A DNA stretch of 64,000 bases from Karstenula rhodostoma CBS 690.94 (taxonomy: Eukaryota > Ascomycota > Dothideomycetes > Pleosporales > Didymosphaeriaceae), in contig MU001492.1 in NCBI GenBank assembly GCA_010093485.1, positions 973,293 through 1,037,292 of the forward strand. The letters are read 5' to 3'. Below are positions 1-10,943 of the stretch, in pieces. The notes below the pieces were generated by a model. That model ran no database searches and had not been told where the DNA came from. It saw only the letters and a program-made list of their open reading frames with translations. A program made the position numbers and the translations under genes. Numbering within the stretch: the stretch's first letter is position 1; each line of letters begins with the position of its first letter.

Positions 1-1028
1 ATTAGGCTTAGTTAATTACTAATTTTTATTCTTAGACTCTAGTAGTTTAGTTTTATTACTATCCTTATTTAAAGATATATAGTATACTATAATAAAGTCC
101 TTATTTAAAATAGGCTCTACTAAAGGTAGTTAATAATTACTATAGTTCTAGGGGATAGTCTATACTAGAAAGATAGATAATATTATAGGCTCTATAGGGA
201 TTTTAAACTCCTTTATAGGGGAGTATTCCCTATAGAATAATTATATTTATTAAAGTTAAATATTCTCCTTCTTAAAGTTAGTATCCTATTAGTTAGTATT
301 AAATTAGTATTCTTTATTAATTAGTAGGAGTAGGTAGTATAATACTATAAGTAGAGTAATAACTTATAATAATATATTATTTAGCTATATTAAGTACTAG
401 TTATAATAATTAATTAGTAACTTAGTATTCTTAAAGAATTTTTATCCTATAATAAGGTTATAGTCTCCTATTTTATATAGGATAAACTATATAGTTATAG
501 GGTATCTATTAATATTAAGTACTACTTAAAAATAGTAATTAACTAAGGTAGCCTTTTTACTAGTAAAATTCTTAAGAGGGATTAGGTATTTAAACTATAT
601 TAACTTAATATTAAGTTAGTACCTTAGTACTTTCTCTAGTTATAAGGCGATAAGATTATATATAAATATACTAGAATTAATAAGACTATATATATAAATT
701 TTATATCTATTATTTTAGAATATTATAGAAAGTATAAAAGGTATTCCCTTAAATAAGTTAAGGATTTAAATACTTTTAGAGTTAGTATAATACTTTTTAG
801 GGTAGAATACTAGCTTTTATAAGTTAATTAGTTCTATACCTATTACTTCTATTAGGGGTACTAGTCTAGAGTTAACTAGTACCTCTAGTTTTCTAATTTA
901 AAATCTAACTTAAAATCTTTATTAGAGGTATATTTATTATTAGATTCTAGAAAGAAGTAAACCTTATTCTCTTTTTAAACCTTTATAATAGTAGTAATAG
1001 TATACCTATTATAGGGTTTAATAGGGTA
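1..1028 (-). pseudogene. 3' continuation of B1 coding region, unrecognised
   Basis: Read on the minus strand in the frame that leaves the gag zinc knuckle, the first 150 or so bases after the knuckle give an acidic Asp/Glu/Ser-rich tail once RIP changes are allowed for. Beyond that the reading is stop-ridden and I recognise neither protease nor reverse transcriptase motifs. It runs off the left edge of the window, so the pol region, if there is one, may be outside. Confidence 0.3.
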
Positions 1029-1039
1029 ATTATAGTAAA
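1029..1039. repeat. Target-site duplication of A fragment (left)
   Basis: The 11-bp sequence attatagtaaa here is repeated at 1254-1264 on the other side of the A fragment. A long, variable-length duplication is what target-primed retroposition leaves, and it fixes the insert at 1040-1253. Confidence 0.75.
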
Positions 1040-1253
1040 GTTAGATTTCTTATATATTAGCGGGTACGCGCTAAGTCTATTTTAAATAGCTTGGCACTAC
1101 GCCCTTTTTAGTTAGCCTATATATAGACGCTAGGTAAGTCTTAGCCACTTTTTTAGTCCCCCTTTATTCGTGTATTAGTAAAGTATAATATACCTTTTTA
1201 TCCCCCCTACTTTATTAAGTTACCCTACCTTATAGTGAATCTCTATAATATAT
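1040..1253 (-). mobile_element. Family A fragment, 5'-truncated, 214 bp
   Basis: Matches the terminal ~214 bp of the 1.28-kb family A copies at 4599-5900, 44225-45500 and 46667-47948. It keeps the constant terminus (reads agattcactataaggtag on the opposite strand near 1235-1253) and stops short at the other end. A constant end, a variable end and an 11-bp target duplication are the signature of 5'-truncated non-LTR retroposition. The constant end would be 3', which places the element on the minus strand. It is less RIP-mutated than its surroundings (several CG, CA and TG remain). Confidence 0.75.
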
Positions 1254-3150
1254 ATTATAGTAAATATAATCTTTAAAAAGGTAGTTATAATATATCTAAT
1301 TTTTATAATACTACTCTTTAGAGTATCTATATCTAGAGTTAGTAGATTAGTACTTTAGAGCTAATTTTACTATAGTATCTTTAGGTAGTCCTATAATATA
1401 ATAAGGGGCTAAAGTAACTATTTATAATAAAAACTCCTTATAATAGTATAGGGTAGAGGGAATAAGTTAATTATAGTTAGTTTAATAGTTATATTTATAG
1501 GCTTTATATAGCTTATAGATAATAGTATAAAATTTATTATAATCTATAGTAGGGTTAATAGTATTCTAGATAAACTAGTTAGTAAGCTTTATATAGAGCT
1601 TCTTATAGAGTATCTCTTTAGAATTATTAGAATAAAATCTAGTCTAGTTTATAAATATATTATATTATATAATAAATAAGTTTATATCTCCTTTAGATAG
1701 AAGTATTATCTTCTAGAGGTTAGTATAGGTATTAATATTCTAGTTTAGTAGTATAAATATAGTTTAGAGGTAGTTATATAGACTTATAAGAGATATAGTT
1801 AATTACTACTATTTTTAAATATTAAAAATTTTAAAGGTATAGCCTTCTAGCTATATATTAATATAATTAGTAATAGCTATAATATATTCTTTAGAAGTAT
1901 TTTACTAAAAGTAATTTATATTAGACTTAATTTTAACCTCTAGTAAATAGAACTATAGCTTAAACTAAGTTTTATTACTATTAAACTTATTAGGGTCTAG
2001 AATTTTAGAGAATAGATATTTACTCTAGTAAGCTTAGTACTTTATATAGTAAAGATTTAGTATTTTATAGAAAAGTTTATTAGAAGTATTTACTTTTAGA
2101 ATATATTAACCTATAGTAGAATAGTCTATACCTTACTAATTATCTATTTTTAGAGTAACTAGTTTAGTATTATATTTAATAGTAGGCACTAGCTTAGTAG
2201 AGGAAGTATTAAACTAGTAGAGTAACTTAAAACTATTATTACTATTTAAGTTACTAATTATTATCTATATTAATTAATTCTTAGCCTTAGTAGCCTTTTT
2301 TAATTCTATAATTTTAGTTTATAGATAACTATTTTCCTTCTAAATCTATATCTAGGAGTCTATTATAATATTAATTTTATTATTTAAATTAGTATTTTAC
2401 TAAACTAGCTTTTATTACTAGTCCTATACTTTATATATATATTAGGATAAAACTATAAGCTATAGCTTTATAGTAAATAGGGCTATATTAGTTTTAATAT
2501 AGCCTATATATATATTAGAAATAGTAGTAAACTCTAGGTCTTAGTAATTTAAGATCTCTAAATACTTTCTATTTAAAGTAATTAGGTCTAGGATAATTAT
2601 ATTAATATTAGTAAAGGCTATATATAGTTTAAATACTTCCTTTAGCTCTTATAGCCTAGCTATTTATAGACTAGCCTTAAAGTTATTTTTTTCTTCTTTA
2701 TAGTTTCTAGTTCTAGAATTCTAATAGAGATCTAATTCCTTTTTAACCTTATTAATATTAATTAGGTATTCTTTAGTACCTTTAGGTAGCTAAATACCTA
2801 GTTCTAGTAGAAAAAGTTTAATCTAGAAAGGTAGGTCTTTTAGCTTATAGGGAGGTTATATACTAAAGGCTTTAACTATTAGTATTTATTCTTATATTAG
2901 AATAGGTAAGTAACCTTAGAATAATATATATAATATCTTATCTATAGTTATACTATAATAGGGGTTATTTATTTTTAAAATATTATTAAGGTCTTCTTTA
3001 TTAAAATTAAAAGTTACTATTACTTTAGTAGTATAGTTTATAGAGTAAGTCCTAGTATAGTTTTAAAAGAAAAATATTAAATCCCTATTAATAAACTATT
3101 TAGATACTAGAGGTTTTATTTTTATATACTTAATTATAGGTAGTAGTATA
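1254..3150 (-). pseudogene. Gag-like polyprotein of retroelement B1
   Basis: On the minus strand, reading TAA/TAG as decayed Gln/Trp, a long protein emerges. The N-terminal part (about 3150-2400) is unrecognised. A Ser/Thr/Asn-rich linker follows (about 2400-2100). The section at about 2050-1480 has the helical pattern of a retrotransposon capsid (Retrotrans_gag type), with short motifs such as KGDINLFIIQYNIFI and KLYIKLTNQFIQNTI. It closes with a CCHC zinc knuckle spaced C-x2-C-x4-H-x4-C, cysteines read as Tyr after RIP, at about 1255-1290 and continuing at 1028 across the A insertion. The role would be virus-like particle assembly and RNA packaging. It is a dead copy with dozens of stops and no ATG. 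The homologous frame in B2 supports the assignment. Confidence 0.55.
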
Positions 3151-3454
3151 GTAGGTATAGAGCTATTTAGAGGTAAAGTAGAAAAAAAAAAAAGGCTATT
3201 TAAAATAAAAATATTATATAAATTAATATTTACTATAAGGGTAAAAGGTAGGTTTAGGTAGGTAAGGTATAAGTAATAAATAGATAGTTAATTATATTTT
3301 AAACTTATTTACTAAGAGTATATATATTATTTTTAGTATACCTATAGTAAGTATATATTTCTATCTAAAAGGGATTTAATCTTTATAGTAATTAATTTTA
3401 CTAAAAATACCTAATATTAGTAGGTTTTTAAGGGAGTTTAAAAAATTTAAAAGA

Positions 3455-3620
3455 ATATTCTAGTACTTTAATAGCTAGTCTTTAATAAGAACTTTAGAGG
3501 ATATTCTAATATTTTAATAGCTAGCCTTTAATAAGGACTTTAGAGGATATTCTAGTACCTTAATAACTAGTCTTTAATAAGGATTTTAGAGGATATTCTA
3601 GTACCTTAATAGCTAATCTA
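3455..3620. repeat. 46-bp tandem repeat, about 3.5 units
   Basis: The motif atattcta recurs at 3455, 3501, 3547 and 3593, exactly 46 bp apart, each followed by the same block (..ttaatagctagtctttaat). The same array sits at the equivalent place in B2 (49285-49445), so it belongs to the element. It lies about 350-520 bp inside the presumed 5' end of B on the minus strand, a position where promoter monomers occur in some retroelements. Confidence 0.85.
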
Positions 3621-3969
3621 AAGAAAAATTTTAGAATTTTAGTAGACCTTTCTATACTTAAAAAGTTAAAGGTAGATATTATAGTTACTAATCTCTAGCT
3701 AAAAGAAAGGGTCTTAAGTTTAATATAAAACTAGAATATAGCTAAATAGAATAAATACTCTTAGAATTAAATAGATAGAAGAAACTATATAAATTAAGAC
3801 TAAACTTAAAATACTAAGATAGAGAGGGTTCTAGGAAGGGATTCTCTATATACTAGGTATTTAAAATCTACTAACTAATCTATATATAGGCTACTAGATA
3901 AGGCCTAAGCTTAAAGGTAGGTAAATATCCTATAAGGGGATTTAACCTTAGATTAAATTAACCCTTATA

Positions 3970-4588
3970 ATAGGTTTATTAAAACCTAGTAGAACTAAAT
4001 AGAACTATTTAAATATAAGTAGATATTAATAAACTTAGATTTAACTTTTTAATTATATAATATTAATAGGTAGTAATAAATTTACTTTATATTTAAATAA
4101 TTAAAATTATAGCTAGTTTTTATTTATATCTTTAACTTAGTGTATATATAGGCCTATACTAGTAGATTATATAATATAATAAATTATTAGTTTTACTATA
4201 GTTACCCTACTAGATATATTATATACTAATAAAATAAATCTAATTAGGTAGTTTATATTTTTTAATTAAATAGATTTTATTAACTTTACTACTTTATTAC
4301 TACTTAGCTAAGCTAATATTTATAGACTTTTTTATCTAGCTATTTATAGGGCTATAGTATCTATAAGTTTTTATTTATTATAAATATTTTCTAATTAATT
4401 AGGCTTTAAATAGTACTACTTAATACTAACTAGTATAAATAAAACTATTCTAACTCCTATTAGTTTTTATTAGTAATAATTTTTAATACTTAATTTTTTT
4501 TTAATAGTATTTAATTTTATTTAATATTAGATAGACTTATTTAGTACTATTAAACTATAGTAAAATCTATTTAACTATATTTTTCTTT
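3970..4588. other. AT-rich intergenic stretch, nothing recognised
   Basis: Starts where homology between B1 and B2 ends and runs to the target site of the long A copy. Both strands are stop-rich and no protein motif, terminal repeat or tandem repeat stood out. It is RIP-mutated like its neighbours, implying it once belonged to duplicated DNA. Confidence 0.5.
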
Positions 4589-4598
4589 ACTATATATA
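4589..4598. repeat. Target-site duplication of long A copy (left)
   Basis: actatatata here is repeated at 5901-5910, flanking the A copy. The match is low complexity, so the exact length (10-12 bp) is uncertain. Confidence 0.55.
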
Positions 4599-5900
4599 TA
4601 TTATATACGATTACTATAAGGGTAGGTAAATTAATAAAGGGGTAGATAATATAAGGTATCGCGCTTTACTAATATATAAAGGGACTAAAAAAGTAGCTAA
4701 GGCACGCCTAGTATCTATATATAGGCTAACTAAAAAGGGTATAGCACTAAGCTATCTAAAATAAAACTAGCGCGAAACTAGTTAAAGTAGGCTTAGCGCG
4801 TACTTACTAATATATAAAAAATCTAATAATAGAGAATTAATAAGGTATTAAAAAGAATAGTTCTTATTAGAACTAGGACTGGGAGAAAAATATATATAGG
4901 TAGGTATTACTACCTATATTACTTTCTCCTATCCTATACTCTAGTTATTAATAGTATATAAGAATATAATTAAAATACCTATCCTTAGTATACTATAAAT
5001 CCTATTTAATAATATAATACTTATAGTTTTTATTAGGCTTACTAATATATTACCTATACCTTAGGATTAACCTAACTAATAATAAGCTAATATAAGTAGT
5101 AATATATCTATTCCCTACTATCTATCTAGAGATAATAATAATAATAATTAATATCTATAATAAAATAGAGAAGTATAGTAAGGATATTTAAATAATAATA
5201 GTAATAATAGGTAATAATTATAATATCCTAGAAATTATAAACTAGCTAGAATCTAAAGTTATATATATAGGTATAAAGAAAGTACTTAAACTATATAAGT
5301 TAGACTAGCTAGTAATAAAGTACTTAATAACTACTAGCTATATATATATACTATAATAATAGAAGATATAGAGTATATAGAATTACTATAGTAATAATAA
5401 AAAAGAGACTAAGAAGGATAAAAAATTTATAATAGAGGTAATAGATAATAAGATAAGTATCTACTAGATATAAGAAATCCTATATAGTATAGTAATATAA
5501 GCGCAGGTAATAGTAATAGTAAAGGAGTCTTAAGTCCTATTCTAAGTCCTAAGTATAGAGCCTATAGGGTAATGTATAAAGGATAAAGGGTAAAGGATAA
5601 AGAATAAAAGATAAAGGATAAAGAATAGGGATAGTAGCTATATAGGGTTAGTATTTAATAATAGTAATAGGGGTATATAGTATTTAATTATAAAATACTA
5701 AGTATAGGAGCTTAGTATTATATTAATAGTAAAATAAAGTAATAAGGATTATAATATAGTTAACTAGTATCTAGTTATAATTAGTAGCTTTTAATAGACC
5801 TTAACTAGTTCTAGGGAAAGATAGTAATTAAATAAACTTAATTTAGCTAAGTAAGGATTCTAAATAAATAAATAAAAAGGTAACTAACTAATACTAGCCT
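4599..5900 (-). mobile_element. Family A element, full-length-type copy (1.3 kb)
   Basis: Collinear over its whole length with the copies at 44225-45500 and 46667-47948. The constant (3') end is at the left (4600-4640) and the 5' end at the right (..ggtaactaactaatactagcct, to 5900). At ~1.3 kb it is too short for a reverse transcriptase and I recognise no protein in it, so it is best seen as non-autonomous, or as an internally deleted LINE derivative. It is flanked by a ~10-bp direct repeat. It holds an internal short-period run of ggataaa/gggtaaa words at 5570-5632. Confidence 0.7.
5570..5632. repeat. Short tandem words (ggataaa-type) in family A
   Basis: Seven-base words of the form (g/a)ggataaa, gggtaaa and agataaa follow one another. 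The A copy at 46667-47948 has a shorter version at about 47632-47668. This is a variable simple repeat internal to the element. One of the very few + strand ATGs in the window lies just upstream (about 5572). Confidence 0.7.
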
Positions 5901-5910
5901 ACTATATATA

Positions 5911-5976
5911 CTATAGCTTATATCGATAATAAAACTAATAATATATATATATATTTTTTTTTAATATATATATAAC
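5911..5976. other. Spacer with TA repeats between A copy and C1
   Basis: Short host sequence dominated by (ta)n and a T run. Its last six bases, tataac (5971-5976), are repeated at 28422-28427 and are the probable target duplication of C1. Confidence 0.5.
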
Positions 5977-6347
5977 TAGCCTAAATTCTAATCTAGGCCT
6001 ATAGGACTATATAGTATACTTATAATAAGAAAGAGCTTTTTATTCTTCTTTAATACTTATTTTATATATTTTTATACTTTTTTAATTATTAGTATAATAC
6101 TAACTAATAGTTATTTAAATACTAACTCTTTTATTTACTTATACTTACTAATATTCTTAACTTTTATTTATAGCTTATAGCTTATAGCTTATAACTTACC
6201 CTATTACTATTAATATTAATATTACCTATCTATTATTACCTATCTATTATTATTATTAATATTATCTACTACTTCTTACTTTACCTACTATAGGGTAGCT
6301 ACTACTATTTTTATATTTATTAATTATATAGGCTTTTTTAACTCCTT

Positions 6348-6352
6348 AATTA
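6348..6352. repeat. 5-bp target duplication of D (left)
   Basis: aatta precedes the left LTR and recurs at 27768-27772 after the right LTR. Removing D plus one copy restores the C sequence seen uninterrupted at 56490-56530 (reverse strand). Confidence 0.85.
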
Positions 6353-6781
6353 TATTAAATCCTATAGGGTAGCTAGTTCTATAGGGTTAGAGTTAGTTCT
6401 TAGATAGGAGTACTTAGAATAAGGGGAGAGAGTATTATTAGTATTAATAGTATTTTATAAAGTATAATAAATTAATAATAGGGGCCTAAATAAATCTAAA
6501 TAATAGATTAAAACTTAGGTTAAATATAAGTATAGAGAGTCTATTCTTATACTTCTATATATATCCCTATCCTATATAATTCTATAGTTCTATAAAATTC
6601 TATATATAAAATATATAGAATTCTATAGTATATTATATAATTTCTTATTATATAATTCTAGTATTCTATAGCTTAACTTTATAGAATATTATAGAATATT
6701 ATATAATTTTTTAGTAGGGCCTTAGCTAGTACTTTATTATAAGTAGCCTTTTTACCCTTATTAGGTTCCTAGATTCTAATA
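6353..6781 (-). repeat. 3' LTR of chromovirus D
   Basis: 429 bp, the same length as its partner at 27339-27767 and nearly identical apart from C/T and G/A differences of RIP type. The ends tatt..aata correspond to TG..CA. A purine-rich tract abuts its right side on the minus strand. Confidence 0.9.
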
Positions 6782-6801
6782 TTATCCCCTCTCTTTCTTT
6801 T
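6782..6801 (-). other. Polypurine tract of D
   Basis: On the minus strand the 20 bases read aaaagaaagagaggggataa directly before the 3' LTR. This is the plus-strand priming site of an LTR retrotransposon, and it fixes the element's orientation as minus. Confidence 0.8.
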
Positions 6802-7408
6802 ATATATTTTTATATAATAATTAATATCTTTTTATAGTACTATTTATTATTATACTATTAGAAATTAAATAAATACTATTAAATAGATTACTATAGTATC
6901 TTATAAGTACTATACTAAGAAGAGTTTACTATATAAGATATTATTATTAAAAGTCTAGTATAGGAATTATTATAAAAATAGAATTTTAAAGTATAAGCCT
7001 ATTAAACCCCCTACTCTAAACTTTTTCTAGATTAACTCTAAAGTTAATTATTTTAAGAAATTAGAAAAGATAGCTATTACTAAGGAAGAGGCTATAATAA
7101 TAGCTTTTTAGGCTACTTATACTAAAAGAAATTAGTTACTAAAGTAGAAATATTTACTAAAAGAATATAAGAATAAACTACTAGAGGATTCTATATAGTT
7201 TATTAAAGAAATTAAGTATTTAAAGGATTTAAAAAATTTTAGTTAGAATATTACTTAGCTAGAGAATAGACTAATACCTAATATATTAGTATTAGATTAG
7301 TTTTCCTTTCCTCCTCCTATAGATCTAGATACTTCTAACCCTATAGTTAAAGGTATTACTTTTTAGGTATAATTTATTATTAGTATTCTTTAATCTTTTA
7401 CTAATAAT
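6802..7408 (-). other. Region between chromodomain and polypurine tract of D
   Basis: About 600 bp downstream of the chromodomain on the minus strand. I see no further domain. It may hold the C-terminal tail of the polyprotein and the 3' untranslated region. Confidence 0.4.
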
Positions 7409-10350
7409 TACCTAAGTAGTTAATAAGTTTCTATATATTTTTACTATATAGGTATTTTTTCTATTTAATAAGGTATATTTATTACTAACTATTATAATCT
7501 AGAATTATTTTAACTTTAAATTTATTTTCTTTTTTAGCTTTATAATAGAAGGTTATTTTAATAGGTATTTTAGAATTTACTAGCTCTAAATAGTTTATAT
7601 AGAATACTAGATATACTTTTATATTAGGTAGTAGTTCTAACTTATAGTTTACTAGTAATATTTATTTAAAAATAAAAAATAGTTTAACTTTAATATAGTC
7701 TAGTTTCTTATATTTCTTCTTCTAAGTTTAAAAATTCTTTATAAATAGGTATACTTTATCCCCCTTTTTTAGCTAAGGTGCTATTTTTTATTTTTAGTTA
7801 ATATAGGAAATTAATTACTATTAAGTATTCGCGAGATTTTCTTAGAGTTATTTATAGATTTTCTTTATATTTTTTACTAATTTAATAGCTTCTTATACTT
7901 TAATTTTTATTAGAAATATTTAATTAAAGAGATATAGATATCTTCTATAGTTTATATAGAATAGTATATATTCTAATACTATAAATATTTTATTATTATA
8001 TATAAGTTATACTATTAGTAGTAATAAAATCTAATTTATCTTCTAGTTATTATAGTAGATATATAGGTATATTTCTATAGTCTAATTTATATATTCTATT
8101 TATCTATCTATTTATAAATAATAAGCTATTAATAGCTTTTATTTTATTCTAATAAATACTATAAGTATTATCTAGTAATTTAAAGTAAAGAGTTTATTTC
8201 TATTACTAATAATTATTTTTAGAATTCTATAATATCTAATTAATTAATCTAAGATAAGGAATATAAGTTTTTTTATATTTATTATTTTTAAATAGAATAT
8301 AAGTTCTATATACTTAGTTAGTTAATAGACTATTATTAGTATAGTATTATAAATAACTTCTATTACTAGATCTTTAGATTTTAGAATTTCTATAATAAAG
8401 TCTATTATAATATCTTTCTATAGTACTATTAATATCTAGATTACTTATATTTTTCTATACTTAAGATATATTATATACTTATTTTATTAGTATTCTATAT
8501 ATTTTTAGATATATATTATTACTACTTTCTTAATTCCTTTAAAGCTATAGTTCTATTAGATAAGCTCTAATATTTTTCTAATACCTAGATATTTATATAT
8601 AGGGTTATTATAATATTATTAGATAATTTTAGTTTATAGTTTCTTAAATACTTCTCTAGTAATAACTAGGAGTTAGTTAAGTTCTACTATAGGTTCTAGA
8701 GATCTATCTTTAGTTTTATAAAGGATTATAAAGAAGGTCTTTATTTTTTCTCCTACTAGATTACTTTATTAGCTAAGAGCGTTAGCTCTTTTATTTTCTC
8801 TTCCTACTATATAGATAATTTTAAACTTATATTATTCTATAGTCTATAACTATTATTATTATTATAGTATAAGTTTCTTAGTTATTATAAACTATAATAG
8901 GTTTTTATAGTCTATATAAACTTCTAATAATAAGTAACTAAGAGTATAGATTTTCTAGTACTTTAATACTTTAATAATTATATAGAGTTCTTTATTATAT
9001 ATATTATATTATATTTCTATATTATTAAATTTATATAAATAGTAGATAATTAGGTACTATTTACTATTTCTTTTCTATTTAGTATATATACCTAATACTA
9101 GATTACTTATATCTATTTTAAATTATAGTAGTTCTTTATCTTTAAAATATATAAGAACTAGTTCTATAATATATACTATTTTAAGGAGTTAAAATAATAT
9201 TCTATACTTTACTATTTATTTAAAGGGTATATCCTTTTTTATAAGATTTATTAAAGGTATTATAATCTTTATATAGTCCTTAATAAATTATTAGTTAAAT
9301 CTATAGAATTCTAAGAATTCTTAGATATTCTTAGCTATCTTTAGTATAGGCTAAGTCTTAATATATTTAATTTTATTTAGTACTATCTTAATTCCTTCTA
9401 TAGTAATAATATATTCTAGGAATTTAAAGTATTTAATATACTATAAGTACTTCTTTAGTTTAACTTATAACTATACTTTATCTAGGGCCTTAAGTACTAT
9501 TTATATATATAAAATATAGTTAGATTTATTTTTAGAAAAGATAAGAATATTATCTATATACACGATAATAAAGATATCTAGGTAGTTTTATAAAATATTA
9601 TTAACTAGTACTTAAAAGGTTACTAGTATATTTATAAGTCTAAAAGGTATTACTATATATTTAAATAGTTTATATTATATTTAAAATACTATCTTCTATT
9701 CTTTACTTTTCTTTATTCTAATAAGGTAGTATCTATCTTATAGGTCTATTATAATAAAGACCTTAGTTTATAAAAGTCTATTTCTAAGTTCTAAAATATT
9801 AGGTAATAGGTATTAGTTTTTAATTATAATATTATTAAGTTTTCTATAATCTATATAGGGCTATAGTTCTCTATTTTTCTTTAGTATAAATATAAAAGGA
9901 CTAGTTACTAATAACTTTAAAAGTCTAATATATCTTTTCTTAGTATTACTTTTAATAAACTCTTTTTCTTACTAGAGTTCCTTTCTAGATTTACTGTATA
10001 GTAGTCTAAAAGGTAGTATTTTTTCTTCTTCTAAATTAATTATATAATCCTAGAATTAATACTATAAAAGATTTACTTCTCCTTCTCTTTCTTTAAATAT
10101 ATATATTTATACTTTATATTATTTAGATATTATAAGGTTTATATTATAGTCCTCCTTCTTATACTTTATAATCTAGTAGTTCCTACTAATATCTACTAAG
10201 GGTAATTTTTATTTTTTAACTTTCTATTATAGTATTATATTATTAATAACTCCCTTATCTACTATTTTATTCTTTTAATATATAGGCTTTACTTATAATA
10301 TATAATTATAGTACTTAAAAGATATCTTCTTTAAATCCTAGTTAATATAT
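7409..10350 (-). pseudogene. Pol of chromovirus D: RT, RNase H, integrase, chromodomain
   Basis: Minus strand, N to C. RT carries IDYRKLNN (about 9845-9870) and IIVYIDNILIF (9544-9572), the decayed YIDD catalytic box. RNase H follows (about 8830-9130; YNKELYIIIKVLKY-like segment and a D-x-K-N-L box). The integrase region spans about 7850-8780, with its C-terminal part at 7560-7760. A chromodomain at 7409-7520 shows KIILDYNS and YLIKWKKY-like motifs when TAG is read as Trp. The order RT-RNaseH-INT-chromodomain identifies a chromovirus, and chromodomains bind silent-chromatin histone marks. Dozens of TAA/TAG stops make it non-functional. The upstream protease part was moved to 17602-18219 by insertion of E1. 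Confidence 0.85.
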
Positions 10351-10355
10351 AGGTT
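10351..10355. repeat. 5-bp target duplication of copia E1 (left)
   Basis: aggtt, repeated exactly at 17597-17601. Confidence 0.9.
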
Positions 10356-10562
10356 TATAGTAGAGAAAAGAAACTCGAATATCCCTTTATTTAGGAAGCG
10401 AATTAATTAGATTACTATATAAGAAAAGGTTTACTAGAAAGGCTAGTTATATACTATACTTATTCTAAATTAGTTTAGTATTTAGGTTAAGATACCCCTT
10501 ATTATAGCTAATTAGAGTTCTATAAACTCTAATATTACTAAGTATTATTTATATTCTTAATA
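10356..10562 (-). repeat. 3' LTR of E1
   Basis: 207 bp. On the minus strand it begins tattaagaatataaataa and ends ctctactata, i.e. RIP-altered TG..CA. It is followed on the + side by the polypurine tract of E1. Confidence 0.9.
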
Positions 10563-10943
10563 TACCCCCTAGGTAAATAGCGCTTATTATTTATTTACTA
10601 GTAGAATTTAATTATTTAGATTAGTTTTCCTTTAAAAATATATAGTTTAGACTATAATTTTTTATTTATATTATACTATTATTAGTATTATAATACTAAT
10701 TAGCTAGAGTAAGAGTTTTCTAGTACTTAGTATAGTACTTATAAATAGTAGTAGACTTATAACTAGGTATAGTAAGTAATAATAAATAAGGTAAATAATT
10801 ATTATATAGTATAAACTAGTAAAAATAGATAGAATAAAAAGGTATTTTTTATACCTTTTAAACTTCTCTTTTTTATCCCTATTATTCTATTTTATAGTAT
10901 ATTCTTACTTTTTATTTTTTAATACTCTACTTATACCTTTTAG

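Larger units (their letters stand above)
1..3969 (-). mobile_element. Retroelement B1 (gag-bearing, family B), decayed
   Basis: Family B is defined by two homologous copies in the window, this one and B2 at 45997-49799; both end on the right at the same motif (ccttata). On the minus strand it reads 5' region with 46-bp tandem repeats, a long gag-like protein, then a CCHC knuckle. The part left of 1039 continues beyond the window edge. No LTR was identified, so superfamily is open (LTR retrotransposon most likely from the capsid-like gag). It is interrupted by the A fragment at 1040-1253. Heavily RIP-mutated: no intact frame. What lies 3' of gag (1-1000) gave no recognised pol motif. Confidence 0.6.

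Noticed and set aside
3455..3620. CRISPR-like array
   Set aside because: The units are contiguous 46-bp tandem repeats without unique spacers, lie inside a retroelement and recur in its second copy.
4599..5900. Family A as an LTR (TG..CA ends)
   Set aside because: Its target duplications are 10-14 bp rather than 5, several copies are truncated at one end only, and no internal region with pol is associated.
10356..10562. Terminal inverted repeats of a giant DNA transposon (E LTRs in opposite orientation at 10356 and 25410)
   Set aside because: Each belongs to a separate copia with its own direct LTR partner and its own target duplication.
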